A stretch of DNA of 64,000 nucleotides from Rhododendron vialii (GCF_030253575.1 NC_080561.1:8590501-8654500); one strand, 5' to 3'. Positions 47,830-59,480 are shown, counted from the stretch's first letter. Notes: generated by a model from the letters alone, not told the origin. Numbers and translations are program-made.

Positions 47830-49571
47830 GCAATATTATCTTTGTATCTTTTTGTTTGGCCCTTTTTAAATAATGTGTATTTTTCTCGGCCGAAAGACAA
47901 AATTTTGCAAATAATTATATTTTTTTTAACATCAATTAAAACAGCTCAATTAGAATCCCTTTAATAATGGCGCAAAAAAAAATTCAAAAAGATTTTGACT
48001 TGATCCCGAAAAATGCATAGATTTTTCATAGAGAAAAAATTATATACACTGATGGTGATGTAAATATTTGTTTCTTCCAAATCAATTATATTGTCCATCG
48101 TTGTTAAAATAATGATCCCAATTAATAGAACATGGCGCGATGTGGGAAAGTATATGCACACCCGTGCACCCGTGCATGCATGGATACTTGCACTTTGATC
48201 AGAACAAAAATCCGAAACTCCAATTCCAAAGATCTGAGACCAATAAAACTTCTGCACACCCGTGCACCTCAACGGCTCAACCCATGGGCGGAGGTATTAA
48301 GGGTTACTGTGCCTCCCAAAAAAAAAAAATTAATTCCTCCTTCAGATGCTCATAGCCAAAAAAAAACACAAAACAAAAAATCTATTTTATTCTTGAACAA
48401 ATAGAACAAAGTTTCAAGACAAAACCCCCCCTTCTCCTTTCGTCATTTTTGACGACTAACGAACTCGACGACTCTTATTGATTTTCGTGTTTTTCATCGA
48501 TTGAATAGGCTTGAAATTGCTCGATTGAATCAGCTCGAAATTGATAATACTCGGATGAGAGCCAAACTACAATACGAAAGACTTTGTTTATGAGACCCCA
48601 AAATACCGGCGAGTGAGAGAAATTTGTATGCAGGTTTGTGCTATCAGCTCGTTTAGCGAAAGTCCATATAGAGTTTTGTTGATAAGCACACAATAGTGTA
48701 AATAAATGTGGCTTAACAACTACATATCACCCCCAGTGATGAATGCGGAGATAGACAATTACGGCGAAGTGTATACTATATAATTGCATCGAACTAAACG
48801 GCCAAGTGTATATATAATTGCATCGAACTAATTGTGATGGAATTGATAATAACAAACCTCCATGGTATTGCATATTCTACGCTTCGTGAGATCATCCTTA
48901 TCAAGCATGTGTAATATTCAGATCGTCAAAATATATTAATCAAATTCCGGCTGTGCTTCTTAGATATATAGTCCAATTCAATCCTTATACACGGTCAAAC
49001 GACGGACCCTTAAAGATCGCTAGAAAATATCATTTCTTTGGTTTCTTAACAATAGGTTTTTTTCTCTTTCTCCTTGATGTACCCGTTATCGAGTTTATCA
49101 ATATTAATATATTTGCCGTTTCAATAAATAAAAAAACAGTAGGTTTTCTTACACACCCTCAAAATATATAAAAGACAGTCTAAGCAAATAGAGTTCCATT
49201 CCCCTTGATGCAGACTGATTCCCCTTCCCTTCCCCCTGCTGTTTTCCTTGTCCTGCTTCAGCTGCTTCTTGTGGTTCCAAAGCAGATTTTGACTAATTCA
49301 GTCCCTCCACCTTTAGCCAAATATAGAGAAGATTCCCCCGCCTGACTCGGCGGGAGTAATCACTTTACAAGCACAAATCTCTAATTCGATTGCCATCGAA
49401 ATTCTCTAGTTCACCCTCCTCGCAAGCAGAAACTTTTAAATAGTTGTGGAAAGGGGCTCCGGTTCACACTGCGGCCACACAACCTAAGATTGCAGTTGTC
49501 TGGATCTGCGTCGATTACTCAAAAAAGGAAAAAAGGAAATCTCCCAACTAGCTCAAATCTACCACCCTGCC

Positions 49572-49575
<4 letters not shown>
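47830..49575. other. Unassigned intergenic DNA and RADIALIS-like promoter side
   Basis: AT-rich. A short tandem repeat (TATATAATTGCATCGAACTAA) lies at about 48770-48830, and GCACACCCGTGCACC occurs twice (about 48157 and 48254). No gene found. Confidence 0.45.

Positions 49576-49637
<62 letters not shown>
49576..49637. repeat. (CT)n microsatellite in 5' leader
   Basis: CT run ending 15 bp before the RADIALIS-like start codon, probably transcribed as 5' UTR. Confidence 0.9.
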
Positions 49638-49639
<2 letters not shown>

Positions 49640-49652
49640 ACTAGACAGTGTG

Positions 49653-52385
49653 ATGGAATCAAACTCTGTAAACTCAACATGTAGTGCAAGGGGGTCCCCA
49701 TGGACACCACAGGAAAACAAGTGGTTCGAGCAGGCTTTGGCTAGGTTTGACAAGGACACTCCAGACCGGTGGCTGAATGTAGCAAGGGCTGTGGGGGGAG
49801 GCAAATCTGCAGAGGAAGTCAAGAGACATTATGATATACTTCTTGAGGATCTCCGGCTGATCGAGTCGGGTCGGGTCCAGATTCCCAATTACAGGTGATT
49901 CAGTGATGCAAGCAATGGCATTACCGATGAGGATCAAAGGTAAACACATTTACCCGGCTTTGCTCGTTTAGTATTTTTACCATAGTTTTCAATTTCTTCA
50001 AAGTAGGGAGGTGATCCAGCCGCACCTTCTAGTACGCAGAGCACCACCCTGTCAAGGTGGAAGCTGCGCAGTGCTTCAAATATTTTTTTTTCCCAACTTC
50101 GTACAAATTCCGTTTAGTTTTATTTTTGAGGGGGGAAAATCAGCTTGGTTTATGTTCGAAGAAGAAGAAAAACCTTAACTACGTAAATCTACAAATTTTT
50201 CTTGCTTTTGGGATTGAATGACGTCTTGGAGCTAAACTGACTATCTAAGCCACCCGAGCTACATTTATAGGGTTTAAACATCGCTTCCCCATGTCAATCG
50301 ATGAATTGGAATGAAAGTTGGGCCTTTATTGGCATGCACGCGATTTAGTATTCGAGTTATTCGCTCCGGGTCTCTTTCTTTCTTTTCGCTCATTTCTTTA
50401 TCATCTGTAAGCCTCTACATGCAACCGAGCCGCATTGGCATAAAGTGTTGGAGACTTGTCCCACATTGATAATCGAAGCTTGCTTGAAGACATGGACTAT
50501 AACCTAAACGAGAAAAGGTGGAAGCATGCAATAATAGTAAAGTTTTTTACTTGATTTTGGTACATCCTTCAGTCAAATGAAGTTGTCCAAAAGGCCAAGC
50601 TCTTTCTGAACTTGTTTTATTTTCTTTTTCGTTCAACAAAAAGAATTAATCCCCCTATTTCTCTAATCTAAAAGGAATCACACATAAGGGATCTAATCCT
50701 ACAGGATCTAGATCAACTATAGAATGTAATTTTTTAAAAATAATCGGATGTCTGAGCTAACTTGTGCGCATCTCGACTGATTCCGGAGCTATGAAGTTAG
50801 CCATCGGCCAAACCTTCTAGTGGCCCCGAAGTTTAGAATGTTTGGCCTCCGTGAGATTCGAACATCCCACCTGAGCCACCTCATTGAAACAAACACTTGT
50901 TGATTTCCCATGCTCACTTGCCAAACATCAAAGCCTATAATATATTCTTATAGTTTTGCACAAGGTTCGTTGTAAACGCTACTTATTTCATGGAAAGGCC
51001 AACATGTATCCACTTATATGGAATTTTCTCAAATAAAGCGACCAATATTTAGAGGCAAATGATACAAGTTGCGGTTGAGTAGACCAATAAGGGTGGAAAC
51101 TGAAAATCAAGGATTTTTTTTGGACATCAGATGTAGCTCTGCTGGAAGGGTTTGGGAGTAGGATCTGTTGGGGTACACCCAAGTGGTGTGGGTGTGTGCT
51201 GTAGGGGATAAAACCCCTTGGTGCCCTTTCCCTTTTGTTGACTGCCTTTCGGCAGTGTGTGTGTGTGTGCTGGAGACAGTGAGAGGCAGAGAGAGAGTTG
51301 AGCGGAGAGGCTCCCCTTCGGGGGAGCGGGGCTCCTCGGAGATGCCCGGAGAGATTGTCGGAGAGCCACCGGAGTGAGGGAGAGAGAGAGGAGTGGGGAA
51401 GCCGGTTTGTGGCTATCCCGGTGAGGCTTTTCATTCTTGTATATGTGATTTATACATAGTGGAGTTTTCCTCGAATATCTCTCGTTTGTGCTTGGTTTAT
51501 TTTCGTGCTTGTGCTTGGAGGTGTGAATCGGGGTCGGGGTCTTGACCCAACAGGATCGGGTATATATGACCAAATCCAATGATTGCGAGATAGACAATGA
51601 GACAAAGCCGAGAGGCCAGGAGAGCATGATCGAGGCAATTAGAGATATATGGACTTATAAGGCATTGCGATAATGAAACTTTTGAAACTACGATTTAGCT
51701 CTGCTGGAAGGGTTTGGGAGTAGGGATCGAGTACGACCGAATCCAATGATTTTGACTTACAAGATAAACAATGAGACAAAACCAAGAGGCCAGGAGAGCA
51801 CGATCGAGGCAATTGGAGATATTATGGACTTATAAGGCATTGCGCTGATGAAACTTTTGAAACTACGATTAGTAAGGATATACTTTCAAGGCCAGGGTGT
51901 AGCCAAATTTTATCCATAACGAAAGAGATACAGTACTAGTGTTTGAAGCCCGGATCTCACCTTCGATAGACTACAATCCACTTCATTTGCATGGCTTACA
52001 TTTCCTGCTAATATTGTAGCAAGGCAAGGGCGGAACCACATTGTGGCAAGTTATCCCTTCAACTTGCAAAATTTTCTCAAATACGCGTGTAATATTTTAC
52101 TTGTTTATCCAAAACTACTTGATCCAACGGATATTAAAAATTGCCCCAAAAAACACACTAAAACTACTACATGTATTGTATTTTTCATACATTGATTAGG
52201 TATCTGACTTAACACCTTAGAAATCCCGACTCCGCCCCTGCTAGCACAGAAGCATTACACTTTGCAATTTTATTGCATTTCATGAGTCTATTTTGCAGAT
52301 TCTAGGAAGAAGCAGAGTTAATTGAGCTAAGTATGTTTGTTTTCTTCCTTTTTACAGGCTTCTCAGGTTTCTCAAGCTGAAATAA
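49653..52385 (+). CDS. RL: RADIALIS-like SANT/MYB protein
   Basis: Exon 1 (49653-49894) encodes about 80 residues with a single SANT/MYB domain at about 13-70: [49 protein letters not shown], then [12 protein letters not shown]. These are hallmarks of the RADIALIS/RSM group. Without splicing a TGA follows at once (81 aa). With splicing, the acceptor at 52356-52357 adds LLRFLKLK and a TAA at 52383-52385 (89 aa), close to the RF-x-LKL ending I recall for this family. Small RAD proteins are nuclear and act by competing for partners of larger MYB-like factors in flower asymmetry and growth. The 2.46-kb intron carries a plastid DNA scrap, a SINE, a solo LTR and a hAT-like MITE. Exon 2 is less certain than exon 1. 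Confidence 0.85.
50001..50068. pseudogene. Chimeric plastid DNA insertion: rrn16 3' end joined to trnD-GUC fragment
   Basis: GAGGTGATCCAGCCGCACCTT is the inverse complement of the extreme 3' end of 16S rRNA, including the anti-Shine-Dalgarno region (about 50001-50036). Directly after it, AGAGCACC-ACCCTGTCAAGG and TGGAAGCTGCG match the D-arm to anticodon-arm part of plastid tRNA-Asp(GUC). Both pieces show C-to-T or G-to-A changes against the plastid forms I remember. Neither can be functional; it is a nuclear plastid DNA scrap. Confidence 0.8.
50733..50895 (-). mobile_element. tRNA-derived SINE
   Basis: Minus strand: head GAGGTGGCTCAGGTGG, box B GTTCGAATC, body, then CAGTCGAGATGCGCACAAG..CAGACATCCGATTATT and an A-rich tail. 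It shares the 3' motif with the SINE pieces at 13005 and 61131. Confidence 0.7.
51132..51870 (+). repeat. Tandem duplication (about 180-bp unit) split by a solo LTR
   Basis: TAGCTCTGCTGGAAGGGTTT begins both units (51132 and about 51691) and GAAACTTTTGAAACTACGAT ends both. Unit 1 is interrupted by the LTR at 51166-51552. Confidence 0.9.
51166..51552 (+). mobile_element. Solo LTR (387 bp), Copia-like
   Basis: Starts TGTTGGGGTACACCC and ends TTGACCCAACA, with perfect 5-bp duplications GGATC (51161-51165, 51553-51557). Its start equals the minus-strand start of the LTRs at 43753/46476, suggesting a related lineage. No coding sequence. Fossil. Confidence 0.9.
52024..52240. mobile_element. Probable hAT-type MITE
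   Basis: Ends CAAGGGCGGAACC and, inverted, CAGGGGCGGAGTC are typical of a common plant hAT family. The flanks share only TAGCA, so the target duplication is worn. Confidence 0.5.
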
Positions 52386-52693
52386 TGACAATCTAAGCCT
52401 CTGCCTCCTCTACAAATTAAGTCTCCACAAAGTATCATCACATCGGCTTGTTAAGAGTTTTTTTTTTTTTTTTTTGTGAAAACGGAATGTGATTAGAGAG
52501 TGTTTTTTTTAATTGATGTATTAATATTCAGTCTTTTAGTTTTTTTTTTCCGTTCCAAATACTCCATGTGAACTGTGCAGCAAGCAGCCTCACTAACTGG
52601 TACCTAACAAGCAACAAAATATGACAACAAATCCATAGGAAAATTGTTGGGCTTGTAAAGTCTAATTTGGTTTGGTTTGGTATGCACTTCATT

Positions 52694-53012
52694 TAGGGCC
52701 AGCTCATATATTTTGGAGGCTCGAAGCGAATTCCCTATATTGAGCACATTACATATTCATGAATTTTTTTTAAAAATGATAAAAGTACAAAAATAACTTA
52801 AAAAATCAAACTAAAAGGATATGATTATGACAATATAAATGTAAAAAGATATTATTGCAAGAGGTTTTGAAGAAAATAAGAGACAATTGTGTTTTTATTT
52901 AAAAACATTCTAATATTAATATGCAAATTATATTACAGTGGAGCTTCAATTTTAGACCAAAATTCGGGGGCGGAAGTGGCCGCTTCCCCGGCTACCCCAT
53001 GAGCCGGCCTTG
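52694..53012. mobile_element. hAT MITE, TAGGGCCAGCTCAT termini
   Basis: Ends TAGGGCCAGCTCAT and, inverted, CAAGGCCGGCTCAT. Flanks ACTTCATT and GCTTCATT match 7/8. A relative of the 712-bp element at 17063. Confidence 0.8.
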
Positions 53013-53466
53013 GCTTCATTTAATATTTGGGGGCCTCAGGAGTACCTCAAAACTTAGACAGTGTATTACGCTAATTGATGATGTCATCATGTCACCCCTA
53101 GGTTGCGAATATATGCTATATGCAACTGATGGAACTATTGTACTTCGTTCCTCATCGACATATAGATGGCGAAAATTGGTGTGAGCTATGAATATACTCA
53201 ATTATACGTTCAAAAATCACCAAAAAAAAAAAAAAAATTATGTCTTTTATGTCTGTGTTTTTTTTATTATTTATTGTTCTTCGCTCGTTTTACATGTTGT
53301 GGTTGGACCGATTTCTTAGAAAAAAATACAATATATACGAAAGAAGAAAAAAAAATACAGGCTAAAAAGTTTGCATTGCCTACAGGAGGCTCATGTTCCA
53401 AAAAAAAATCACAAAATGGGACTAAGTTTATCAGATCTTCGAGGCGGCCGTGAGGGCTTTTATTTT

Positions 53467-53597
53467 GGGAAAATGATGGTCCATGACGTGTTTTGATAAT
53501 TAATACCTTCAAGAACAAGTTAAGAACATTTGTTAATGCTGAAAATGTCCTTGGCGGGTATTAATTATCAAAACTCGACCTTGACCGTCATTTTTCC
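53467..53597. mobile_element. Mutator-like MITE (131 bp) with 9-bp target duplication
   Basis: Inverted ends GGGAAAATGATGGTC / GGAAAAATGACGGTC and an inner pair TTTTGATAATTAATACC. The 9-bp duplication TTTTATTTT is perfect at 53458-53466 and 53598-53606. Caution: the duplication is low-complexity. Confidence 0.75.
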
Positions 53598-53599
53598 TT

Positions 53600-55955
53600 T
53601 TATTTTCTTAACAAAATGAAAGTGCTGGAATGGTATTCGGTCAGCCGCAATCGATGTGGGCCATTATCCGATGTACGCATGGGCCTAGGCCCAATCTAAG
53701 TGCTGTTTCAGTAGCTGAAAATTGGACCTCTTCTGCTATCTTACTTCCCGAATCCAAACTTGTTCTCCAAGCCAATCAAAATACCAAAAAAAAAAAAAAT
53801 TGAAAATTAAAAAACTTGTTTCCCAAGCTATGGTTGATAATACAAATAGAGAGAACAAAAGGAAAGTGCTGGACTCTCAGTTGCGTTCTTTCTTCACCAG
53901 GTTTCGGTTCAACCCTTCTACAATTGAGGTGCGTTTCTTTTATCTGACTGGCTTCTTTTTTTTTATAACCAGTATCCAGATCAGCTTACACGCATACATA
54001 CACCACATACACCACGATGAATTCTATAATTAAAAACCCATGGTTTCAATAATAAAAAACCCACGGTTCAGTAGCAGAAGCCCGACGGCATGGGTTTCAA
54101 ACAAAAGCCGAGCAACTTGGACCCCAAGTCCGAGGCTTTCGACCAATAGATCAACCCCTCGGATTGTCTGTTTGGGGTTTCCTGTCTATGTTTTAGTTTC
54201 ACTTTCACTTTCTATTACGTTTTATTTTTCCTTGGTTGAGAAAAATTGAATTCAATCATGCGAATTCCCAGTTCTATCTTCTTGATGATGATGATTGTGA
54301 TTATGTTAGTCCAATCATACTGAATCAGTTATTCTATTTAATCAAGTTATCGGATTACGACGTCCCAAAAGTAAAACTTTCCAATCTGTTAGCAACATAT
54401 TCAGGCAATTGGCTCTTTGTTTTGTTGTTTATCCCCTGGAAATTTAACTATTAGACTTGCTGGTGTTCCTGTATCTGGGCGTTTTCCACTAAGCTTTGTC
54501 CCGTGATAACTGCCTTTAACATCAATTTTGGTCCACCCAACTACCTCTCCCTTTAATGCTACCCTTTACCGGAACCATATCACTCCTCATACCTACCACA
54601 TTTACTGAGCTACAATAGACATACACAAATCACCTTAATCTATTTTCTCTTTATAATTGTCTATCGGTGTCACCCCTACCATTTCGCTTAAATTTTAGCT
54701 ATGCAATTGCATGACTAATTTCACTGGGATCTCTCTGAGACATTTGGTCAAGCATTTAATCTACAGGTGGAGCAATACCACATTTTTCACCCCTCACAAT
54801 TGTGTTTTAGCCTAGAGCGGATGAGTAAGTTATGGTCGAGGCATATACTCTCTTTAAGATTTAAAGTTTTTCATGTGGTTGAAAAAACCATGTAGTTGAA
54901 GCTCTTTACTCGTGCCACATTGGTAGGACTTAGTATGGTTCTTTACTATGATAATTTGATGGTCACACCCATGGGGCTGCTGACTGATTCATGGCTGCAA
55001 GCCATGGTGAAATTCGGTAACGGCTCTAATTTGCAGTTTTCAACAATCAATCAATCAATGTGGTTGTTTTCTCTAATACTTACAAGCCCCCCCCCCCCCC
55101 CCCCCCAAAAAAAAAAAAAAAAACAAACAAACAATCAAAGTGGTTTTTAAGCCATAAGCAGTATCTTGGAAGTAAAATTAAATTATGTGTGAAGAACACA
55201 AAATTTTGATGCGTTTTTTTAGCTGAGGGGGTTCGCAATCTATAGTGCAGCCGCCCGTTCTTCTGAAAGTCTGTCAATGTCCCTGCTACTGGCTGATTGG
55301 AACACAAGTGTTGCAATCGCACTTGACTAACTTCTGTGTCCTGTTTCTTTTTGAAACTCTGCTCTATTATGTTGGGCCAATGAAAACTATAACATGCGGA
55401 CAACCCTTTCAATGATCGATGGACTTGATTATTAGTCCGTTAAGTAAATGCAGGGGGAGCATGCATCTCGAAATGAAGTTCTTGAAGGAAATCAAATGAT
55501 GCATATCTGTTTTCTCCGTTAAATTCTACTCCTAGATGCATGTACTCCTAGCATGGAAGAAGCTATTGCTGATGTTGGAAGCCCTTTACAAAAGATCTCT
55601 TTTTCGACAGTCAATGCATCTAGTTGATTGATTACCTGATTGGTAAGCATCCCATTGAATGAAATTGATTTTAGCAATTGGAAACTTAGACAAGTTGAAT
55701 TATCTGTATTTCTATTCACCCGGGGAAATGACTTTCTACCATTTGATATTCCAATAGTATTTTGCTTATTCTGTCATATGATTAATCTCTAATCATGTTT
55801 AAAGACTCTTGTTCCGGGACTGTTATTTACATTCCTGTTTGATAACTTCTGTTATCTTACACAATTGTGTTCGTAGACATAGCATTAAGATTGATTACGT
55901 TGGTTCTATTTGTCGAATCGAACTATGTTGTTATGCTGGACTGCTGGTGATGCAG
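53600..55955. other. Upstream region of the 93-residue gene, possible 5' UTR exon
   Basis: A candidate exon ends ...TCTACAATTGAG before GTGCGT (donor at 53930). The acceptor TGCAG at 55951-55955 precedes the gene's ATG. The 33-codon frame in the candidate exon would be out of frame with the main product, so at most it is a leader with an upstream frame. A SINE 3' motif lies at 53967-54000 and a poly-C/poly-A tract at 55087-55123. Otherwise nothing recognised. Confidence 0.4.
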
Positions 55956-55980
55956 AATTCTGAGTCGGGTTGTATTGAGA

Positions 55981-56369
55981 ATGGCAACAGAAAACAGTCC
56001 ACCCGAGAAGCAACCATCGCCTACTGCCGTGAAACCAGCCATCACTTCATGTCGAAAGAAGAAGTCAGACGATGCTACTTTCATGGAGGATTTGAAGGAC
56101 CACATCGACGAGTTCATTCAAGCTTCCATGGACGAGCACGAAACATGCTTTAAGAAAACCATCCAAAAGGTATATTTTTGCCATCCCATGGAATCGTAGT
56201 AAGCTTCATACATATTCTGTCTATCTAAACAACTTTTGGTGCCGCAGCCGATCAACTAATTTGGTTGTGTTCTCAGATGTTCGGGATGTCAAAAGTTGTT
56301 GCTGAAAGGAGCACTGAAACGAAGGAAGTGGAGAGTTCTCTTCCCCTTCAAACTACCATGGCCGACTAG
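55981..56369 (+). CDS. Small plant protein of unknown function (93 aa)
   Basis: Two exons, 55981-56169 and 56277-56369, join in phase at CAAAAG|ATGTTC. The product begins MATENSPPEKQPSPTAVKPA, a low-complexity basic/proline leader. Then comes a compact acidic-to-mixed helix region, FMEDLKDHIDEFIQASMDEH, followed by CFKKTIQKMFGMSKVVAERS and EVESSLPLQTT. The regular charge pattern suggests alpha-helices and possible self-association. There is no transmembrane segment. I do not recognise a domain; it may be related to small stress-marker proteins of the UPOX type, but that is memory only. The 5' end with promoter is duplicated at 60948-61468. The start is supported by the acceptor 25 bp upstream. 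Confidence 0.75.
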
Positions 56370-58238
56370 TTATGTAGTACCGGTCCTTTTTCCACATCTT
56401 GATGTAATGTTTCGCGGTAATGAGAATCGCAATTATTAGTATGAGATTATGGTGTTACTTATGGTGGGATTATGTATGTTTGGAGTTCACGATGCCGGAT
56501 CTGTCATGTTATGATAATTGTTAACTTAGTTTGTTTTCTGAATCAAGACTCAAATTAAATCCACAAAGATTCAGAGACCAAGTAAAGAAACTGATAAGTA
56601 AGGAGTACCAAATTGGCCTTTGAGTATTGTTGATATTCGGTTTTATATGTTCAGATTGCCTTTTTGTTATAGGAAGTTAAATTTTTATTCATCTTCCTTG
56701 TTTCTCCTGAGGAGATTAAGATTCAAGGGTGCATTTTTATTGGGAAGGAGTTTGATGAAGTTCGAGTTTGAGACCTGAATCTTGAAATTACTGATAGTGT
56801 GCGAGCACGCACATAAATGAGCATTGCATGTGGCCTCATTGTTGAACAATAGATAGATAGATAAATCTAACGTATTTGGTTATAATGGCCTCTCTCACAA
56901 GGTTAATTGGGGTGTGTTTCCACTAGGCAAATGGTGATAGTCAATTTTATTTTTGTTAAATGGTATTTTAGTTGATGTATGCGAGAAGAATGACGTGTCT
57001 AAAACTCGGTGAAAACATGGGCTTTAGTTTATTTAGTTTAGCGGAAACGTCTGCTTAGTTCACAATCAAGTGTTTGTATGCGAAAAAATCTGAGGGTAGA
57101 ATATGGAATTCTTGCTTCTAAAAATTACTAGGTTTTTTATAAAAAAAAATTTGTTGAAAAAGTTACAATTTAGATGCTTTTACGGATTGGGAGAAGTTGT
57201 GATAGGCATAAAGGCAAAAATATTCCTTCTGATTATAACAATTACCCATTGGTCAAGGAAAAAATAGACTAATTCACGATAAAAAAAATATTTATCTTGC
57301 AACTTTTACTCAAATACTGCTTTTCAGCTTCTATAACATTTAATTCTAAATCCAAAGCTGTAGCAAAAACTGTTTATAGCTTTTCAAATTCAGGATACAA
57401 TCCACTTGAATCATTAAGTATTTTTTTAAAATGTCTAGGCATTTTGTTATGGGTAAAAAAAGCCAAAAGAAGTAAATAAACATGTCGAGAAAAATTTTAA
57501 TCAATTTTTTGCAGAATCAAAAATAGGCGAAGATCACAAAGAAGCTAAAATTAGATTTTGTCGCAAAAAGTATTTTTTCTTGAATTGAAAAAAAAAAATA
57601 CTTTTCCAACAATGATTGGGGTCCATGGGTTCATGACTTGCCCCATAAATATCGAATTCCACCATGGAATTTTTATTCTACAAACTGTATACAACTTAAG
57701 ACAAAAAAAAAAAAAAACTCAAATAATAATAATAGCTGGGGCAAACAGTTTTCCTTCTCATTTTGTGCTTAAAATCTTTCAAAAATTTAGCAAAACATGA
57801 CAGTAGAGATTGGGGCTTAAAATTAGGGTTAAAAAAAAACTTGCTTCGTCATTAGCAGATTGTAAGAGGGCGAGAGCTGCCGGAGCCGAAGGATCTTTGC
57901 GAGGTGAGGGGATTATGGAAACGCATATAAAATCTCATTGTTTAGGGAATTGATCTTACCCCTTGGATTAACTCTGTGTCAAAATCTCAGCTTTAGAAAC
58001 GAAATCCTCAGCACATTGGGTTTGATTTTCGAACTTAAAGTAATAAAAGCCATTCGATTAGTAGAAACTCAACATTAGAATTGAATCACAACCCTTCATT
58101 ACGCCACGGAAGACAATTGTGAGAGAAACATTTCTCAAAACCGCTCTCTATTGTTATATTGACATAGATAATATATTACCTTTAGATAATCAATCTCGGT
58201 CAGGAATAAATAGAAGGTATAATAAACCTAGGCCAATA
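56370..58238. other. Unassigned intergenic DNA
   Basis: 3' flank of the 93-residue gene, then AT-rich sequence with no credible frame, RNA gene or paired repeat. Confidence 0.45.
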
Positions 58239-58439
58239 GGCCCCGTTCTCGAAAGGGAAATAAGTATTTATTTTATAAAAAGGCAATTTTAAGTTTAAAA
58301 ATTATGTGCTTACGCAAATAATTTTTCTATCAATACGGTGCAAAAAAATTGAAAATTTATTTTTCATTTACATTTTTTTTTGAGTTTGAAAATGTGAAAT
58401 AAGTACTTATTTTTTAAAAAGGTGTCATGGAACGGGGTC
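58239..58439. mobile_element. GGCCCCGTTC-type MITE
   Basis: Ends GGCCCCGTTC and GAACGGGGTC; interior homologous to 5728-6334 and 58966-59230. About 200 bp. Confidence 0.8.
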
Positions 58440-58598
58440 TAAAAGGAATGAATAGCCAATCTATTACCCGTAAATCTCCGCCATTCAAAAAATACGTTCC
58501 AGAACACGAATAAGAACTTATTTTTTGTTCAATAATAAGGCTTGTTCCACAAAAATAAGAAGAAGGTACTTATTTTTTTAGAATTTATATAGGTACCA

Positions 58599-58952
58599 AT
58601 GGGCGCCGGGGAAGGAAATTGTACCGACGGCCGCGCCAGGCCGTTTCCGGCCACCGGAGCCGATCCGAGCCGTCAAAAAATTATATTAAAAAAAGCCGAG
58701 GGGGCTAACGCAGGAATCAATGGCATCCGAAGTGTGTAAGATGCTTGATCCGAGCACCCCTTTTTCGTGTATATGATTTCACACGAAAAAGGGTGCTCAG
58801 ATCAAGCACCCTCCACACCTCGGATACCGTTGATTCCCCTTGTAGGACCCCTCGTTTTTTTTTTAGAATTTTTGGATGGCTCGGATCGGCCGTCCGGTGG
58901 CCGGAGACGGCCCGACGCCGCCGTTGGTACGATTTTCCTCCTCGGCGCCCAT
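58599..58952. mobile_element. Foldback element (near-complete palindrome, 354 bp)
   Basis: ATGGGCGCCG at the left is inverted at the right. Arms continue with GGAAATTGTACCGACGGC / GGAAAATCGTACCAACGGC, CCGGCCACCGGA, GCCGATCCGAGCC and GTGCTTGATC. The centre CCCTTTTTCGTGT..ACACGAAAAAGGG is about 58775. GC-rich arms in an AT-rich setting. No coding sequence. Confidence 0.85.
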
Positions 58953-58965
58953 TACTCATAGCACA

Positions 58966-59230
58966 ACTCCTTATTTTTTAAGAAGGTAATTTCAAACTCA
59001 AAAATTATGTGCATACGCAAATAATTTTCTTATCAATATGGATCTTATTTGATAGATCTCATTGAGATATTTAATACGGTGCAAAAAAAATCAAAACATT
59101 TACATTATTTTTGAGTTTGAAAATGTAAAATAAATTTTTTATTTAGATTTTGTGAAATGACCCTTTATATTTTTCTTTAAGAAGATTCAAAATAAATACT
59201 TATCTTTAAAGAAGGTTTCTGGAACGGGGC
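58966..59230. mobile_element. GGCCCC-family MITE, third local copy
   Basis: Interior matches 58239-58439 and 5728-6334 (TTATTTTTTAAGAAGGTAAT, ATTATGTGCATACGCAAATA). Right end GGAACGGGGC. It carries extra sequence near its right end. Confidence 0.65.
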
Positions 59231-59279
59231 TAAAAGTGCAGGATTGCCCTGGGGTGGGGGTATTATTGATGTTTCGTTA

Positions 59280-59480
59280 AATGTTTCTGGAACATGGTTT
59301 GGACATTTTTCAATTTTCTAGACCAATTTGCCCCTTGATTTTGCCCTATTGCCCTCCAGCCCTCAAGCCACTGCTTCCTTCCTTCACACAGATCGAGAGG
59401 GACCGTGCCCGCCGACCAGACCACCACAACCGCGACCGCCGGCAACCGCCACCTCCGTTAGCGCCTTCCCTCCGCCGACA

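Noticed and set aside
50001-50068. Functional 16S rRNA or tRNA-Asp gene
   Set aside because: Only about 35 and 32 bp of each are present, lacking the rest of the molecules.
53831-53929. 33-codon frame as N terminus of the 93-residue protein
   Set aside because: Splicing 53929 to 55956 puts it out of frame with the main product; at best an upstream frame in a leader exon.
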